NCBI GenBank assembly: GCA_903813345.2
Contig: CAIIXF020000679.1
Location: 126,001 to 190,000 of the forward strand
DNA length: 64,000 bases
Source of the DNA: Owenia fusiformis
Lineage: Eukaryota > Annelida > Polychaeta > Sabellida > Oweniidae
Direction of reading: 5' to 3'
The notes beneath the pieces were generated by a model, which did not search any database, was not told the origin of the DNA, and was given only the letters and a program-made list of their open reading frames with translations. The position numbers and the translations under genes were made by a program. Positions 1 through 10,965 of the stretch are shown one piece after another (position 1 is the stretch's first letter; each line of letters opens with the position of its first letter).

Positions 1-2735
1 GCCTCTGGATAGCGAGTTCCGTAGTCTCCTATACGAAGAATAAATCTGTTTCCTTTTGTAGAGCGAGGAAGAAGTCCTACTATGTCCATACCTATCTTTG
101 TAAATGGTTCTTTTACAACAGGCAGAGGGATCAAAGGCGCTCTGTCAACAACTCTCATTCTCGCTGTATGTTGGCAGATATCACAAGATTTACAAAACTG
201 CTTTATGTCCTTGTAGATACCAGGCCAGAAAAATCTCCTCAATATCCTGTCTGTTGTCTTCTTTATTCCTAGGTGCCCTGATAGAGGTATGTCATGTGCC
301 AATTGTAGTATCTTTTTCCTACAACTTCTAGGAAGCACAATTTGCTCAACATACTCATTAAGGGGATTCTTTGTAACTCTGATCAGAAGTCCATCTTTCA
401 TAATAAAGTATGGTGTTTCTCGCACTACTTCAGTCGAGTTAAGTATCTTCAATCGCACATCTCTTAGACTAGGGTCGTTGCTTTGCAATTCTTTTAGGTC
501 CTCTGGACTGACTGCATCAAGTTCACATTCCTTGTTTAGATCGACATTTGCATGTTTCCGTTTGTTTGCCCTTCTTTGTGCTTTGGTTTTGTACAGCTTG
601 TCACCTGTCTTGGGTGGAAACACCGTCTCATCAAATGAAAAAGGGAATGTAACATCATCTTTGGTTTGACATTCATTCTGTGTCACATTGTGTACTACAG
701 GTATGGGTTTATGCCCACGAATATCATCTTTGAGTTTACACTTGCCTACTGTGTTGATGTCATCTTCTTCAGAAATATTCTCATCATCTTTAATGAGAAC
801 ATCATCAACTGGATCATTCTCATCTACTTCAGAGAGAATTGCATCTCTAGGGATATTCCCATCATCTTCAGTGAGAACATCATCTTCTTTTGGGGTGTTC
901 TCATCATCTTCAGTGAGAACTTCATCTTCTTTTGAAATGTCCTCATCATCTTCAGTGAGAACATCATCTTCTTTTGGATAATCCTCATCTTCTTTAATGA
1001 GAACATCATCTTCTTTTGGAAAATCCTCATCTTCTTTAATGAGAACATCATCTTCTTGAACATCATTTCCTTCGTGCTGTCCAACTAACTTGACTCCTGA
1101 ATTCTTAACTTCATGTTCCTCATCAGCATCATCTCTCAACTGTTGCTTCCATTGTTGCCTCGTTGTAACATATGCAGGCACAGGGTTGATCTTTTTGTAT
1201 ATATACTTATTCATTTTATCCCTGTCCAATCTTTTCAATATGTCTTGACCAAGTAAGACTGGTGTAGGGACTGAATCAGAAACGACTGCTTTCACTTGAT
1301 ATACATCATCACCAATGGCGAACTTTACTTTTGTAGTCGGGTAAGATTCCTGGTCCCCATGAACACATGTCATCATGACCTTGTCATTTGTTAAAATGTC
1401 CTCAGGTTGTACCAAATCTTTGTGAATGATGGTCTTGCAGCTTCCTGTATCAATCAATAAGGTCACTTCTTTATCATTCAGCATCCCTTGAACTGTCCCA
1501 TCATCACTGTTGCTGTATTGAGAAAATATGTCAGATTTTGCCTTGCAAAGGAAAGATTGTTTGCCCTGTCTACGGCACCGGCTCGTGACATGACCAAACA
1601 TATTACAATTTTCACATTTCAAGGACATATCTATGCTACAATTTGAGATCACGTGCCCCAAATTGTTGCATTTTGTACATTTCATTATCTCCTTCCCATT
1701 CTGGCATGAAGCCGAATGGTGGCCTCGGACTCCACATTTGAAGCACCGTGACGTCTCCTTGACTTTCTTGTAGTAGTCTTCTTTTGATTCACTTGTATCA
1801 GATGGTTTTTCTTCATCATCTTTGTTCTTCTTTGGGTTGGTTTTGTTTCCAAACTTTTTGAACTTTGACTTGGCTTCTGCTTTTTCTACATCTTCCTTCT
1901 GAGATTTTCTTGCTTCAATGTAATTGTCAGCTAAGTGCACAACTTCATCAGTTGTTTTTGAGTCATGCTGTCTGACCCAAATTTGCACATCACTGGGGAA
2001 GGTGCTAATTAACTGCTCTTTGACGATAAGATCCTTGAGTTGATCTCTTGTTACAGCATCCTTCGACCATTTGTCAAAAGCATCAGTCAGTCTAATTGCG
2101 AAGGGCTTAATTCCTTCATCATTAGATCTGTGAAGATTCCTAAAACGAGTTCTGTAAGATTCTTGATTAATCGCATATCTCTTCAGGATAGTTTCTTTGA
2201 CTGTGTCATAATCTATGGCATCAACAGCATTCAAACTGACATAAGCAGCCTGTGCTTTTCCTGATAAAGATGGTGCTAATTTCAGTGTCCAATGCTCCTT
2301 CTTCCAGTTGCACATCTTTGCAGTTCTCTCAAACACAGTCAAAAAATCATCGATGTCATCACCATCTTTCAGTTTCGTTATGTAGGGATCCTTGGGGCGC
2401 TTTTCTTCTTGTTTCTTTTCATGACGAATTTCTTCAATGAGTCGCCTATTTTCCTCACGGTATTCTTGCTGTTCCCTAGTTCTTCTTTCTTCTAGCTGCA
2501 TACGGGAATGTTCCATTTTGTCAAACATCTCCATCATGAAACGCATCATCATTGTACTATCACCTCCTTGTTGTGGACCATATTCAGGATCCCTTTGTGT
2601 TGGCTTAGTTTCAACACCTTGGTCAAAGTCATCATAGTACTGATCATCATCAACTTGAGTAGGTTTAGTATTATCTTTAGATTCAGCCATACCTGTTTTC
2701 TTTCTGTCTTCAGCTTTTGTTGATCTTGTATCCAT
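1..2735 (-). CDS. Gmr1-like LTR retrotransposon Gag-protease-integrase polyprotein (3' part off window)
   Basis: One uninterrupted frame of 911 codons runs from the ATG at 2735 to the window edge; an in-frame TAG lies 18 bases upstream of that ATG. Domains in order: a charged Gag-like N-terminus with a retrotransposon Gag core (about residues 100-300); three CCHC zinc knuckles (about 331-388, for example CFKCGVRGHHSASC); an aspartic protease with LLIDTGSCKT (D about 429) and VLLGQDIL; seven acidic 14-residue repeats (about 553-652); then an integrase HHCC finger (H about 814, SGHLGIKKTTDRIL, CKSCDICQ) and the start of the integrase core (IGMDIVGLLPRS). No reverse transcriptase or RNase H lies between protease and integrase, unlike ordinary Ty3/Gypsy elements. 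Known family: Gmr1-like elements carry integrase before reverse transcriptase, so those domains should follow off the left edge. Inference: a young, possibly active copy. The alternative is a domesticated Gag-integrase gene, made less likely by the adjoining LTR and primer site. Confidence 0.85.
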   Translation of the reverse strand, partial: MDTRSTKAEDRKKTGMAESKDNTKPTQVDDDQYYDDFDQGVETKPTQRDPEYGPQQGGDSTMMMRFMMEMFDKMEHSRMQLEERRTREQQEYREENRRLIEEIRHEKKQEEKRPKDPYITKLKDGDDIDDFLTVFERTAKMCNWKKEHWTLKLAPSLSGKAQAAYVSLNAVDAIDYDTVKETILKRYAINQESYRTRFRNLHRSNDEGIKPFAIRLTDAFDKWSKDAVTRDQLKDLIVKEQLISTFPSDVQIWVRQHDSKTTDEVVHLADNYIEARKSQKEDVEKAEAKSKFKKFGNKTNPKKNKDDEEKPSDTSESKEDYYKKVKETSRCFKCGVRGHHSASCQNGKEIMKCTKCNNLGHVISNCSIDMSLKCENCNMFGHVTSRCRRQGKQSFLCKAKSDIFSQYSNSDDGTVQGMLNDKEVTLLIDTGSCKTIIHKDLVQPEDILTNDKVMMTCVHGDQESYPTTKVKFAIGDDVYQVKAVVSDSVPTPVLLGQDILKRLDRDKMNKYIYKKINPVPAYVTTRQQWKQQLRDDADEEHEVKNSGVKLVGQHEGNDVQEDDVLIKEDEDFPKEDDVLIKEDEDYPKEDDVLTEDDEDISKEDEVLTEDDENTPKEDDVLTEDDGNIPRDAILSEVDENDPVDDVLIKDDENISEEDDINTVGKCKLKDDIRGHKPIPVVHNVTQNECQTKDDVTFPFSFDETVFPPKTGDKLYKTKAQRRANKRKHANVDLNKECELDAVSPEDLKELQSNDPSLRDVRLKILNSTEVVRETPYFIMKDGLLIRVTKNPLNEYVEQIVLPRSCRKKILQLAHDIPLSGHLGIKKTTDRILRRFFWPGIYKDIKQFCKSCDICQHTARMRVVDRAPLIPLPVVKEPFTKIGMDIVGLLPRSTKGNRFILRIGDYGTRYPE
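780..1075 (-). repeat. 42-bp in-frame repeat encoding acidic 14-mers
   Basis: About seven tandem copies of a 42-base unit encode variants of EDDVLTEDDEDISK between the protease and integrase domains. The reading frame is kept in every copy. The insert is extremely acidic and predicted to be disordered; its role is unknown. Confidence 0.85.
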
Positions 2736-3634
2736 AACATTGAATATTAACTAATACACCACACCAAACAATAACACAAGTACCATATAGATCTGTTTTA
2801 ATTTATACAAAATCTGAATAGTACCTGATATATCATCACAGTGTCGTTACAATGTAACTTACATTTCTATCTAACTTTATGCGAACTTGTAACAATATGT
2901 TAAAAGAAATGGCTTCCTATAAATCTAATATCTTAATAGAGAATTAACTGAAACCAGTATTCTATATCTTGATTATGAGAATGTAACTTGCATTTCTATC
3001 TAACTTTATTCTAACTTGTAACTATATGTTAAAGATTATAAAAAGTTTCAAAACTAACTGTCTTAAAGCTTAAAATTGATATGCTATTGGTATAAATAAA
3101 CAGCACAACTAACTGGGGCACTCAAATCTAATAAACAGTGTTCAAAATCAATATATTGCACTGTCTACAAAACCAATGTAAAAAAATATACCATGTAAAT
3201 TGCAAATTGTAACTTTGTAAAATTTCCTTTTTGAAACTTCAAGTTTTCCAATTTTTACTCCTGGATGCAACTTCAATGTATTTCCTTCATATCAAATCAT
3301 GCTTACTATAGGGCACTGCTTTACTTTTTAGCTTTATGATTGCCACTGTATATGATTGATATTTAACTTTTGCTTTTCTTATTTTGGTTATCTTGAAACC
3401 TCTATATTTTGCCAATGAAGCTCACTTATTCAATTTGGCTTTTATCTCTAGATTTGCTTTTCTTTACCACTTGGGTTTTATCTTATATCTCATAACTTGA
3501 GTTGACTGGCCAATGTTCACTTTTCTGTATTGAGATCCAGATATTTTTTGCATGGGCTTCTTGCCTTCATCAAAATGTCAGAATCCTTGAGCACAAAGTA
3601 ATGTAACTATATTACCTCTCCTGAAGCGCTTGTT
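2736..3634 (-). other. Retrotransposon leader between primer site and gag
   Basis: About 900 AT-rich bases without a long frame separate the primer-binding site from the polyprotein ATG. A roughly 55-base segment occurs twice (2851-2906 and 2980-3034), sharing TTCTATCTAACTTTAT. This fits a long untranslated leader, possibly with packaging or translation signals; no specific signal is recognised. Confidence 0.6.
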
Positions 3635-3652
3635 CTTTCTTCGCTGCCACCA
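3635..3652 (-). other. Putative primer-binding site
   Basis: Directly inside the LTR end, the minus strand reads TGGTGGCAGCGAAG. TGG pairs with the CCA end of a tRNA, and the position (zero or one base after the LTR) is the usual one. Which tRNA is used cannot be decided without a tRNA set. Confidence 0.65.
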
Positions 3653-4104
3653 TGTGAATATGTTACTTACTACTATATATATCTGTTATTGTCGCTATTG
3701 TCCTTTAGGTCTTTCGATTTCTTTATTTCCTCTCTCTGCTACTAATTATTACATGTCTCATATATGGCCACTTCTTGTCAACTGACTTTTCTGGGTAAAA
3801 ACTGGCATGCCATCTATCTTCAATCTACTTTTAATGTTATTGTTAGCATGCCATCTATATTTCAATTCACTTTTAATCTTACTATATCACATGAAGTCAT
3901 TACAATACCTGTTGAAGAAAAAATGATAGCCAATACTCATTACATCAAAAACAGTAACTATTGTAGAGTACTCTACAACGCATTCAGTCTCAAATGATGA
4001 GGGACAGATGAAATCAAGTCTCGAAGTCAGTAGGCTATTTAAAGGGTCAACATCCATTCGCAAAGCAGTTGCATGCCATAATCCATAAAACACAATAATT
4101 CACA
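3653..4104 (-). repeat. 5' LTR of the Gmr1-like element (about 452 bp)
   Basis: On the minus strand the segment begins TGTGAATTATTG and ends ATATTCACA, so the ends form a TGTGAA/TTCACA inverted pair. The primer-binding site abuts its inner end. The outer 210 bases recur in diverged form at 11668-11893. The partner 3' LTR is outside the window, so LTR identity and the target duplication (candidate ATGGC at 4105) cannot be tested here. Confidence 0.65.
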
Positions 4105-4831
4105 ATGGCAATAAATACATGGAAACATCTTATGAGACTTGCAAATCTATCTTAAATGTTACTCAAAATTAAAAAAAATTCTGATCTGGGCTTGGAGGGG
4201 AAGTCATGCAAGTTGCCCAATATAACCGAGCATATCCTAGATTCACATGCATTTTTAGAAGAGCCACGTTATATACAGTATATATATTTCTTTTTTTATC
4301 AATGCATTTCAGTCAATGACTGGGCAGTGTCATGTAATAATTATTATTATGCACCTCATTAAAATACTCAAATCTGATTGGTTAAGAGCTGCAGGGTCTA
4401 TTGCCATACGTGGCAGCAAGATCTCGTTCTATCCAGTATTGAAGCAACGAGATCTCCAACCATCCCGTATACCAGAATACCTATCCTCGAAAAAAATACT
4501 TTCAACAAGTCCAATTGTCGATGACGTCATTTTCTTAGAATCTCTTCCATGTTGAATTTGAGACGAATGCGAGGGAGAAATGATTTGCGTGATATGAGAG
4601 AAGGGGATTTCTATTCAATTCCCTGAGATTAACCCACAAAAGGTAGGCGGCGCTAGATAAGGGATCGGCTAAACTTATTAGATATGGAGGGAATACTTAA
4701 GAATAAGGCCAAATGAGAGAATAAATGGAATTTTTGATTGTCGAACATCGGATTTTAGAGTATAGGCTCGGCTTCTGTTTTAGTAGACCCATTCTTTAAA
4801 ATAAAGTATTTCTAAAAGGAGGTGCATAATA
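4105..4831. other. No gene seen; repeat-derived spacer
   Basis: No credible exon was found. At about 4469-4496 there is a further copy of CCAGAATACCTATCCTCGA, the motif that also forms the hairpin at 4832-5026, so this stretch is probably part of the same repeat environment. Confidence 0.5.
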
Positions 4832-5026
4832 AAATAAATACTGGATGACCATGAGGTGGATATGCCAGAATACCTATCCTCGAAAAGAAATAAATACTGG
4901 ATGACCATGAGGTGGATATGCCAGAATACCTATCCTCGAAAAGAAATACTCTCGGCTTCGCCTCGCCTAGTATTTTTTCCTCGGATAGGTATTCTGGCAT
5001 ATCCACCTCATGGTCATCCAGTATTT
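4832..5026. repeat. 56-bp tandem duplication plus inverted copy (hairpin)
   Basis: Two head-to-tail 56-bp copies (4832-4887, 4888-4943) contain ATACTGGATGACCATGAGGT. An inverted copy follows at about 4978-5026. The apex reads CTCGGCTTCGCCTCG. The segment can fold into a long hairpin. Short frames here are shadows of the repeat. Confidence 0.85.
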
Positions 5027-5369
5027 GTTTACTATATTATGTGTCAAACGAATGAGATCGGAATAGCAAAAAATGCGCGTGAATGCAAATATCCCTGTTG
5101 CCAGAGTTAATATAATACAAACGCAGTGTAATACCATCCTGCAGAAATCTTGGTGTCAGGATTCATACAGGACTGACACAAACACATGTGTATCCAATAT
5201 GATTACACACAGGATTTTCATTTTGGTGACATTTTGTCATTTTAATTGCTTTGTACTATTCATGTTATATGCTTTGAGATGCTTCTGGCAATACATTTGA
5301 CATTTGAGTATTTTTTATCTTATTTTCAACAATGCTTGGTAATATAAAATATGCAGATGATATATATAT
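5027..5369. other. No gene seen; (TA)n at 5356-5380
   Basis: AT-rich sequence with a short TA dinucleotide run at its right end and no supported exon. Confidence 0.5.
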
Positions 5370-5960
5370 ATATATATATTATTTTCTGGTAAGGATCTTG
5401 AACAAACTAACTTTCAATTGACTATAAATCATGAACTTTCTATCATAAACGAATGGTTCAAATGCAACAAGCTTGAAGCCTCAAAATATTTTGTAGCAAC
5501 AAAAATTTCAAAGACTCTAGCAGCACTTCATAAAGTGAAACAAAACTAAAATTACAAAGCCCTAAAAACAATATATAAATCTCTCATTTATTCTTATATC
5601 AACTGCAATTATGTAATAATCTGGGGAAATGTTCCACATTTATATCTAATTAAAAGTCAGAGATTACAAAAATATTTTTTTTAGAAAACATTTAATAATT
5701 GCAAGCCCAGAGACAACACAAATCCTTATTTTAATGATGGTGGCATTTTAAATATTTTCCAAGTTTTGAACTCAATTCTGCTTTTTATGTATTTAAATGT
5801 GTCAAAGTTGCCAACAGAAACAATTTACCTATTATTTCATTTCGAAATGGACACACATCAACACCTCAAATGACAAGAGTTTAAATCTTAAGAATTATTG
5901 TCCAATATTAGTCTTAAATTTTGCAGGACTAAAATTTAAACTGCACTTTCAAAATGTCTT
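5370..5960 (+). pseudogene. Degraded non-LTR retrotransposon reverse transcriptase, C-terminal part
   Basis: Conceptual translation with frame breaks gives a segment like INEWFKCNKLEA, the region that follows the YADD box in many LINE reverse transcriptases, and later SLIYSYINCNYVIIWGN, matching the common SLIYSHINYCNIIWG motif. Stops and deletions interrupt it. It resembles the Jockey/CR1-type LINE relics at 10265-10965 and 43688-44570. It is a 5'-truncated dead copy; the exact clade is not assigned. Confidence 0.7.
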
Positions 5961-6233
5961 TTGGGTCTTTTTGGATTTCTCTGGCAGGGTATCTTATTTG
6001 CTATGGCTAATAGCTATTTGGTGAGTGGCATTCAAAACAGCCTTTTCCTCTACTGTTTTTCAACTTAGCCATGTCAGCATGTACTGCCCATAAACTATCG
6101 AGGAATCCTTGAAGACGTATAAAATATATCGGTTTTTACTTTTTGTTGTGGCTCGCTTGTTATTGTGCAGAAATAAACTAGTATCAGAGTAGTATGGGAT
6201 CTTTTGGCATGCTACCTTGATTTTCTTAGGTCC
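5961..6233. repeat. Flank resembling the 9.4-9.6 kb inverted-repeat element
   Basis: The stretch just before the tandem duplication (about 6205-6240, TTTTCTTAGGTCCCACA) resembles 9535-9580. It may be an older copy of the element annotated at 9268-9679. No gene is seen. Confidence 0.35.
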
Positions 6234-7839
6234 CACAAAATATTTACCCAATCTTTTCTATACTTTTACAACTCAATTTAATGATACTCCTGAGCTACTT
6301 TTTTCAGTGGATTTGGTTATTTAATTTTTAATCTAAGCAAGTTCACATTACTGACAATCATTTTAGGGGAGGAGCTTGGAAGAGGGCTGGTTGGTCCTAA
6401 GATAATATCTTACTAAATGCTTGATTGTTATGTAATATTATATATACTTATATATGTTACGTAAATCTATTGTTATATTTTAATAAATTTAATAACAGGC
6501 AAAACAGATGTTTTGTTTGTTTTGTACAACAAAGCTTTGGTAAACACGTGCGTGTGATAAACATAAATATATTAATATTTAGTTATATTTCACATTTAGT
6601 TTCTGAAAAACCGAAAGTGGAGAGGCCTATGACGCGACTTACACGTGTTAAGTTCTGAAATCATAAATCACACATCATATCAGTTTATTTATTGAATTCT
6701 ACTGAAATACCTTAAAGGAGTTTTAACGTAACTCTGAATTAAAAGGAGTGACTTGACTTATCCTGTCTGTGAATTGTTCATAAATCCATTTCTTAGCTTG
6801 ATTAATCAGGATTTGTTAATGATATTGACCTTATGTTTTTAAGACACTAATTGGTCGTAGCCCTGCCCGATAAGCATATCCACCACTCATCATGGACATA
6901 AATATGAGTCTCCTAACACTCGGAAGCGTCAAAGCATAATGAAGATTTTCTTAATTTTATAAAAAAAATTCTATATTCTGCATTGCGTTTTGAAGGACAT
7001 TTCATGTGCCAGAACATATATATCGATGTTTTAAAAATCATTATATATTCATGCACGAAATATGCACTAATGCGGTATAAAGTAAAGAAATATAGTAAAT
7101 TTTGTCTTCAGAATACCACCTTGTGTAACCCCACTTAAGTGCCTTTTCCCCAGCTTCAATCAATATATCAATGTTTTAAAAATCATTGCTATCATACATG
7201 AAATATGCACTTATGTGGTATAAAGAAATAAAGTAAACATTGTCTTCAGAATACCACATTGTGTAACCCCACTTTAGTGCCCTTTCACCTTTTTCTATCA
7301 ATATATCGATGTCTCAAAATTATTTGATACCATACACGAAATATGCACTTATGTGGGAAAAAGTAAAGAAACATACTGTAAAACGTTGTCTACAGAATGC
7401 CACCTTGTGTAACCCCGTTTTAGTGCCTTGTTTAGTTCCTTTGCCCTTGTTTATATCAATTTGAAAGGTGTTGACTTTATGAGGGAAGTCTGTTCTATCA
7501 AACGGTAGAATCATTTTCTGTGGGAAAGTACCGGACAACAAAACTCCTTTTCAGAGGGACCCGATCAGGGACTAGTTATTTGTCAAACCAATATCGGCAC
7601 TTAATTCAAAACTAATGAAAAATGGTATCAGCCGATCGTCGTATACGATTGGATATATGGGGTGTCCCACAAAATGAGAAACTTTTTGACAAGATTTTCT
7701 TGGCAACTGATGAACGAAATTTACTGAAAAGTCCAAGCAAAAATACTTCTCAATATTTATTCTAACGACCTCCAATGTATTTTGAGAATGAATGGATTTT
7801 GGATAGTTGACAAGAATGAAACTAATTAATTAGACATGA
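6234..7839. repeat. 1.6 kb tandem duplication, unit 1
   Basis: This 1606-base unit is repeated head to tail as 7840-9449 with only scattered single-base changes and small indels in TA and A runs. It starts at CACAAAATATTTACCC and ends at TTAGACATGA. Short frames inside are conserved between copies only because the whole DNA is duplicated; none looks like a gene. It contains a triplicated 130-bp sub-repeat. Confidence 0.9.
7015..7430. repeat. Three tandem about 130-bp sub-repeats (unit 1)
   Basis: Each sub-repeat carries an ATATATCRATGT motif, ATATGCACTTATGTGG, and CCACCTTGTGTAACCCC before ending in AGTGCC. The three copies are diverged from each other, so the triplication is older than the 1.6 kb duplication. 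Confidence 0.85.
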
Positions 7840-9449
7840 CACAAAATATTTACCCAATCTTTTCTATACTTTTACAACTCAATTTAATGATACTCCTGAG
7901 CTACTTTTTTCAGTGGATTTGGTTATTTAATTTTTAATCTAAGCAAGTTCACATTACTGACAATCATTTTAGGGGAGGAGCTTGGAAGAGGGCTGGTTGG
8001 TCCTAAGATAATATCTTACTAAACGCTTGATTGTTATGTAATATTATATATATACTTATATATGTTACGTAATTCTATTGTTATATTTTAATAAATTTAA
8101 TAACAGGCAAAACAGATGTTTTGTTTGTTTTGTACAACAAAGCTTTGGTAAACACGTGCGTGTGATAAACATAAATATATTAATATTTAGTTATATTTCA
8201 CATTTAGTTTCTAAAAAACCGAAAGTGGAGAGGCCTATGACGCGACTTACACGTGTTAAGTTCTGAAATCATAAATCACACATCGTATCAGTTTATTTAT
8301 TGAATTCTACTGAAATACCTTAAAGGAGTTTTAACGTAACTCTGAATTAAAAGGAGTGACTTGACTTATCCTGTCTGTGAATTGTTCATAAATCCATTTC
8401 TAAGCTTGATTAATCAGGATTTGTTAATGATATTGACCTTATGTTTTTAAGACCTTAATTGGTCGTAGCCCTACCCGATAAGCATATCCACCACTCATCA
8501 TGGACATAAATATGAGTCTTCTAACACTCGGAAGCGTCAAAGCATAATGAAGATTTTCTTAATTTTATAAAAAAAAAATCTATATTCTGCATTGCGTTTT
8601 GAAGGACATTTCATGTGCCAGGACATATATATCGATGTTTTAAAAATCATTATATATTCATGCACGAAATATGCACTAATGCGGTATAAAATAAAGAAAT
8701 ATAGTAAATTTTGTCTTCAGAATACCACCTTGTGTAACCCCACTTAAGTGCCTTTTCCCCAGCTTCAATCAATATATCAATGTTTTAAAAATCATTGCTA
8801 TCATACATGAAATATGCACTTATGTGGTATAAAGAAATAAAGTAAACATTGTCTTCAGAATACCACATTGTGTAACCCCACGTTAGTGCCCTTTCACCTT
8901 TTTCTATCAATATATCGATGTCTCAAAATTATTTGATACCATACACGAAATATGCACTTATGTGGGAAAAAGTAAAGAAACATACTGTAAAACGTTGTCT
9001 ACAGAATGCCACCTTGTGTAACCCCGTTTTAGTGCCTTGTTTAGTTCCTTTGCCCTTGTTTATATCAATTTGAAAGGTGTTGACTTTATGAGGGAAGTCT
9101 GTTCTATCAAACGGTAGAATCATTTTCTGTGGGAAAGTACCGGACAACAAAACTCCTTTTCAGAGGGACCCGATCAGGGACTAGTTATTTGTCAAACCAA
9201 TATCGGCACTTAATTCAAAACTAATGAAAAATGGTATCAGCCGATCGTCGTATACGATTGGATATATGGGGTGTCCCACAAAATGAGAAACTTTTTGACA
9301 AGATTTTCTTGGCAACTGATGAACGAAATTTACTGAAAAGTCCAAGCAAAAATACTTCTCAATATTTATTCTAACGACCTCCAATGTATTTTGAGAATGA
9401 ATGGATTTTGGATAGTTGACAAGAATGAAACTAATTAATTAGACATGAC
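7840..9449. repeat. 1.6 kb tandem duplication, unit 2
   Basis: Near-identical second copy of 6234-7839 (offset 1606-1609 bases). Unlike unit 1, its right side runs on into the complete inverted-repeat element 9268-9679, which shows that unit 1 ends at the duplication junction within that element. The duplication is recent, or is an assembly artefact from unresolved haplotypes. Confidence 0.9.
8625..9040. repeat. Three tandem about 130-bp sub-repeats (unit 2)
   Basis: Duplicate of the 7015-7430 array inside unit 2, with the same internal order of copies. Confidence 0.85.
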
Positions 9450-9679
9450 ACAGTACACAGACAAGCTATTTTGACTGATTGACAGATGCTATCACATGAA
9501 CGCTGGTAAGCGGTCTCATTGCAGAGCTCCGGCATTGGGATTTTTGACATGCTATTTTGAATTTCTTAGTTCTCACAGGTTACTTACTTTAAGGCTATTT
9601 TGTACAAATTATCGGTATATTTGGTTCATCAGTTGCCAAAAAAAGACTTGTCAAAAAGAGTCTCATTTTTGGGACACCC
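9268..9679. mobile_element. Inverted-repeat (MITE-like) element
   Basis: The left end GGGTGTCCCACAAAATGAGA and the right end TGAGACTCTTTTTGACAAG... (read on the minus strand) form long imperfect terminal inverted repeats. About 80 bases pair, including GGCAACTGATGAACNAAAT in both. The flanks are TA-rich. No transposase frame lies inside, so it is non-autonomous. A truncated left half is at 7660-7839. Confidence 0.65.
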
Positions 9680-10264
9680 GATATAAGGGTTATGTACTGG
9701 GAGGTTTTGGATATGGGGTTTATCCAGAGAGATATGCATATCTCACGAGGGAGGAACCCAATATCCAATTTTTTTCAAATTTGTTTCAAAACTTTGATTT
9801 TGATATAACATGTTCTTTTTTCCCGATTTATCAAATTTATTACTAATGGCACATACTAAGCGTGATAAGTCTATCTCAAATTTATTAATGTATGTGTAGA
9901 TATGACATGAACTATGGGAATCGTTATTAATCATTTGAATTTATCTGGTAGATCCGAAGGCAAGTTATCTTACCAAACTTCTACCTTTCATATTTATGGG
10001 ACACAATATGTTTGGAGTATGTATATCTTTAAATTAAATTCACCAAGTTCTTTTGAAGGCTAAAATCAAAGGGATACAGCGTTCAATTTCTGAAATAACT
10101 GTTAGGATATACTCGACAAATTGCCTAATTTACTTGAATACATTTATTTTTAGTGCGCTTGTATCATTTTCTTGGCTATTTTTCATCATGATATTTTTGA
10201 ATATATCATCGAGATATTCGAATTCATGATTCACTGATTTGTTATGTACGTATGGACCATTACT
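9680..10264. other. No gene seen
   Basis: AT-rich, stop-dense sequence with no recognised repeat or exon. Confidence 0.5.
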
Positions 10265-10965
10265 TCATTTAAAAACACTACACATTTCAAATTCAGATAG
10301 TGATGTTGATGATTCCACTAAAGATGTTATGTAGTTTATGTAGACGATCATAGTATAGAATGTGTAACCCCAGATGATATTGCAATAATTAATTTGAGAG
10401 TGTTTCAATGAGTAGTAAATTGTTTCGAAACTGTCTGCTTGAAGTAAACGGTTAATGTGATTAAATGAACCAATAACGCGAGAAATCTTAGTTTCTACAG
10501 ATTCCATATGCTCTTTAAATTTCAGGTTTTTATTAATAATAATTCTCGAAAAGTAAATACATCGTCTTTCCAATGCTTAGTGAAAGTTTGTTTGCTTTAA
10601 TCCAGCCATTTATTAAATTCCAATTTTTATTTGTTCTAATATTATTTATTTTTCTGAGTTTATTAGTTTATCATTTATATTATAATCGCTATCCAGCAGA
10701 TTGGTGTTGTAAGCAAACATAATGAATTTTAGATTAGGGGCAACAAGTGGTAGATCCTTTATATAAAAAATTAAATGAAAGCGATCCAAGTACAGAGTCC
10801 CGCAACTGTATGCGATCTTTTAAATAGTTTTCAAACCATGACTAAGCTATTCCTCTAATGCCATAATATTCAAGTTTTTGTATTAATATCATTATTAATT
10901 GTATCAACGACCTTGGAAAAATCTAAAGTTATTAACTGCTTTAGTTATTGTCCGTTATTGACGTA
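10265..10965 (-). pseudogene. Degraded LINE reverse transcriptase (Jockey/CR1-like)
   Basis: Reading the minus strand across frame breaks gives KLEYYGIRGIA, SVLGSLSFNFLY, then FIMFAYNTNLLDSD where active elements have a FADDTNL box, and finally IIINKNLKFKEHME and SLKHSQINYCNIIWG. This order is diagnostic for the palm and C-terminal part of a non-LTR reverse transcriptase. The catalytic pair of aspartates is replaced (AYN instead of ADD), and stops and shifts interrupt the frame. Both ends of the element are missing. It is a dead, 5'-truncated copy. Confidence 0.8.

Noticed and set aside
104-1084. Plus-strand frames and the lysine/methionine-rich minus frame at 824-1084
   Set aside because: They are other frames of the intact retrotransposon polyprotein and its 42-base repeat.
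7690-7720. CTGATGAACGAAA as a hammerhead ribozyme core
   Set aside because: There is no room for stem II between the two conserved boxes; the word is part of an inverted-repeat end.
7320-9384. Identical 73- and 67-codon minus-strand frames in both units of the duplication
   Set aside because: Conservation follows from duplication of the whole DNA; the frames overlap repeats and inverted-repeat ends and show no domain.
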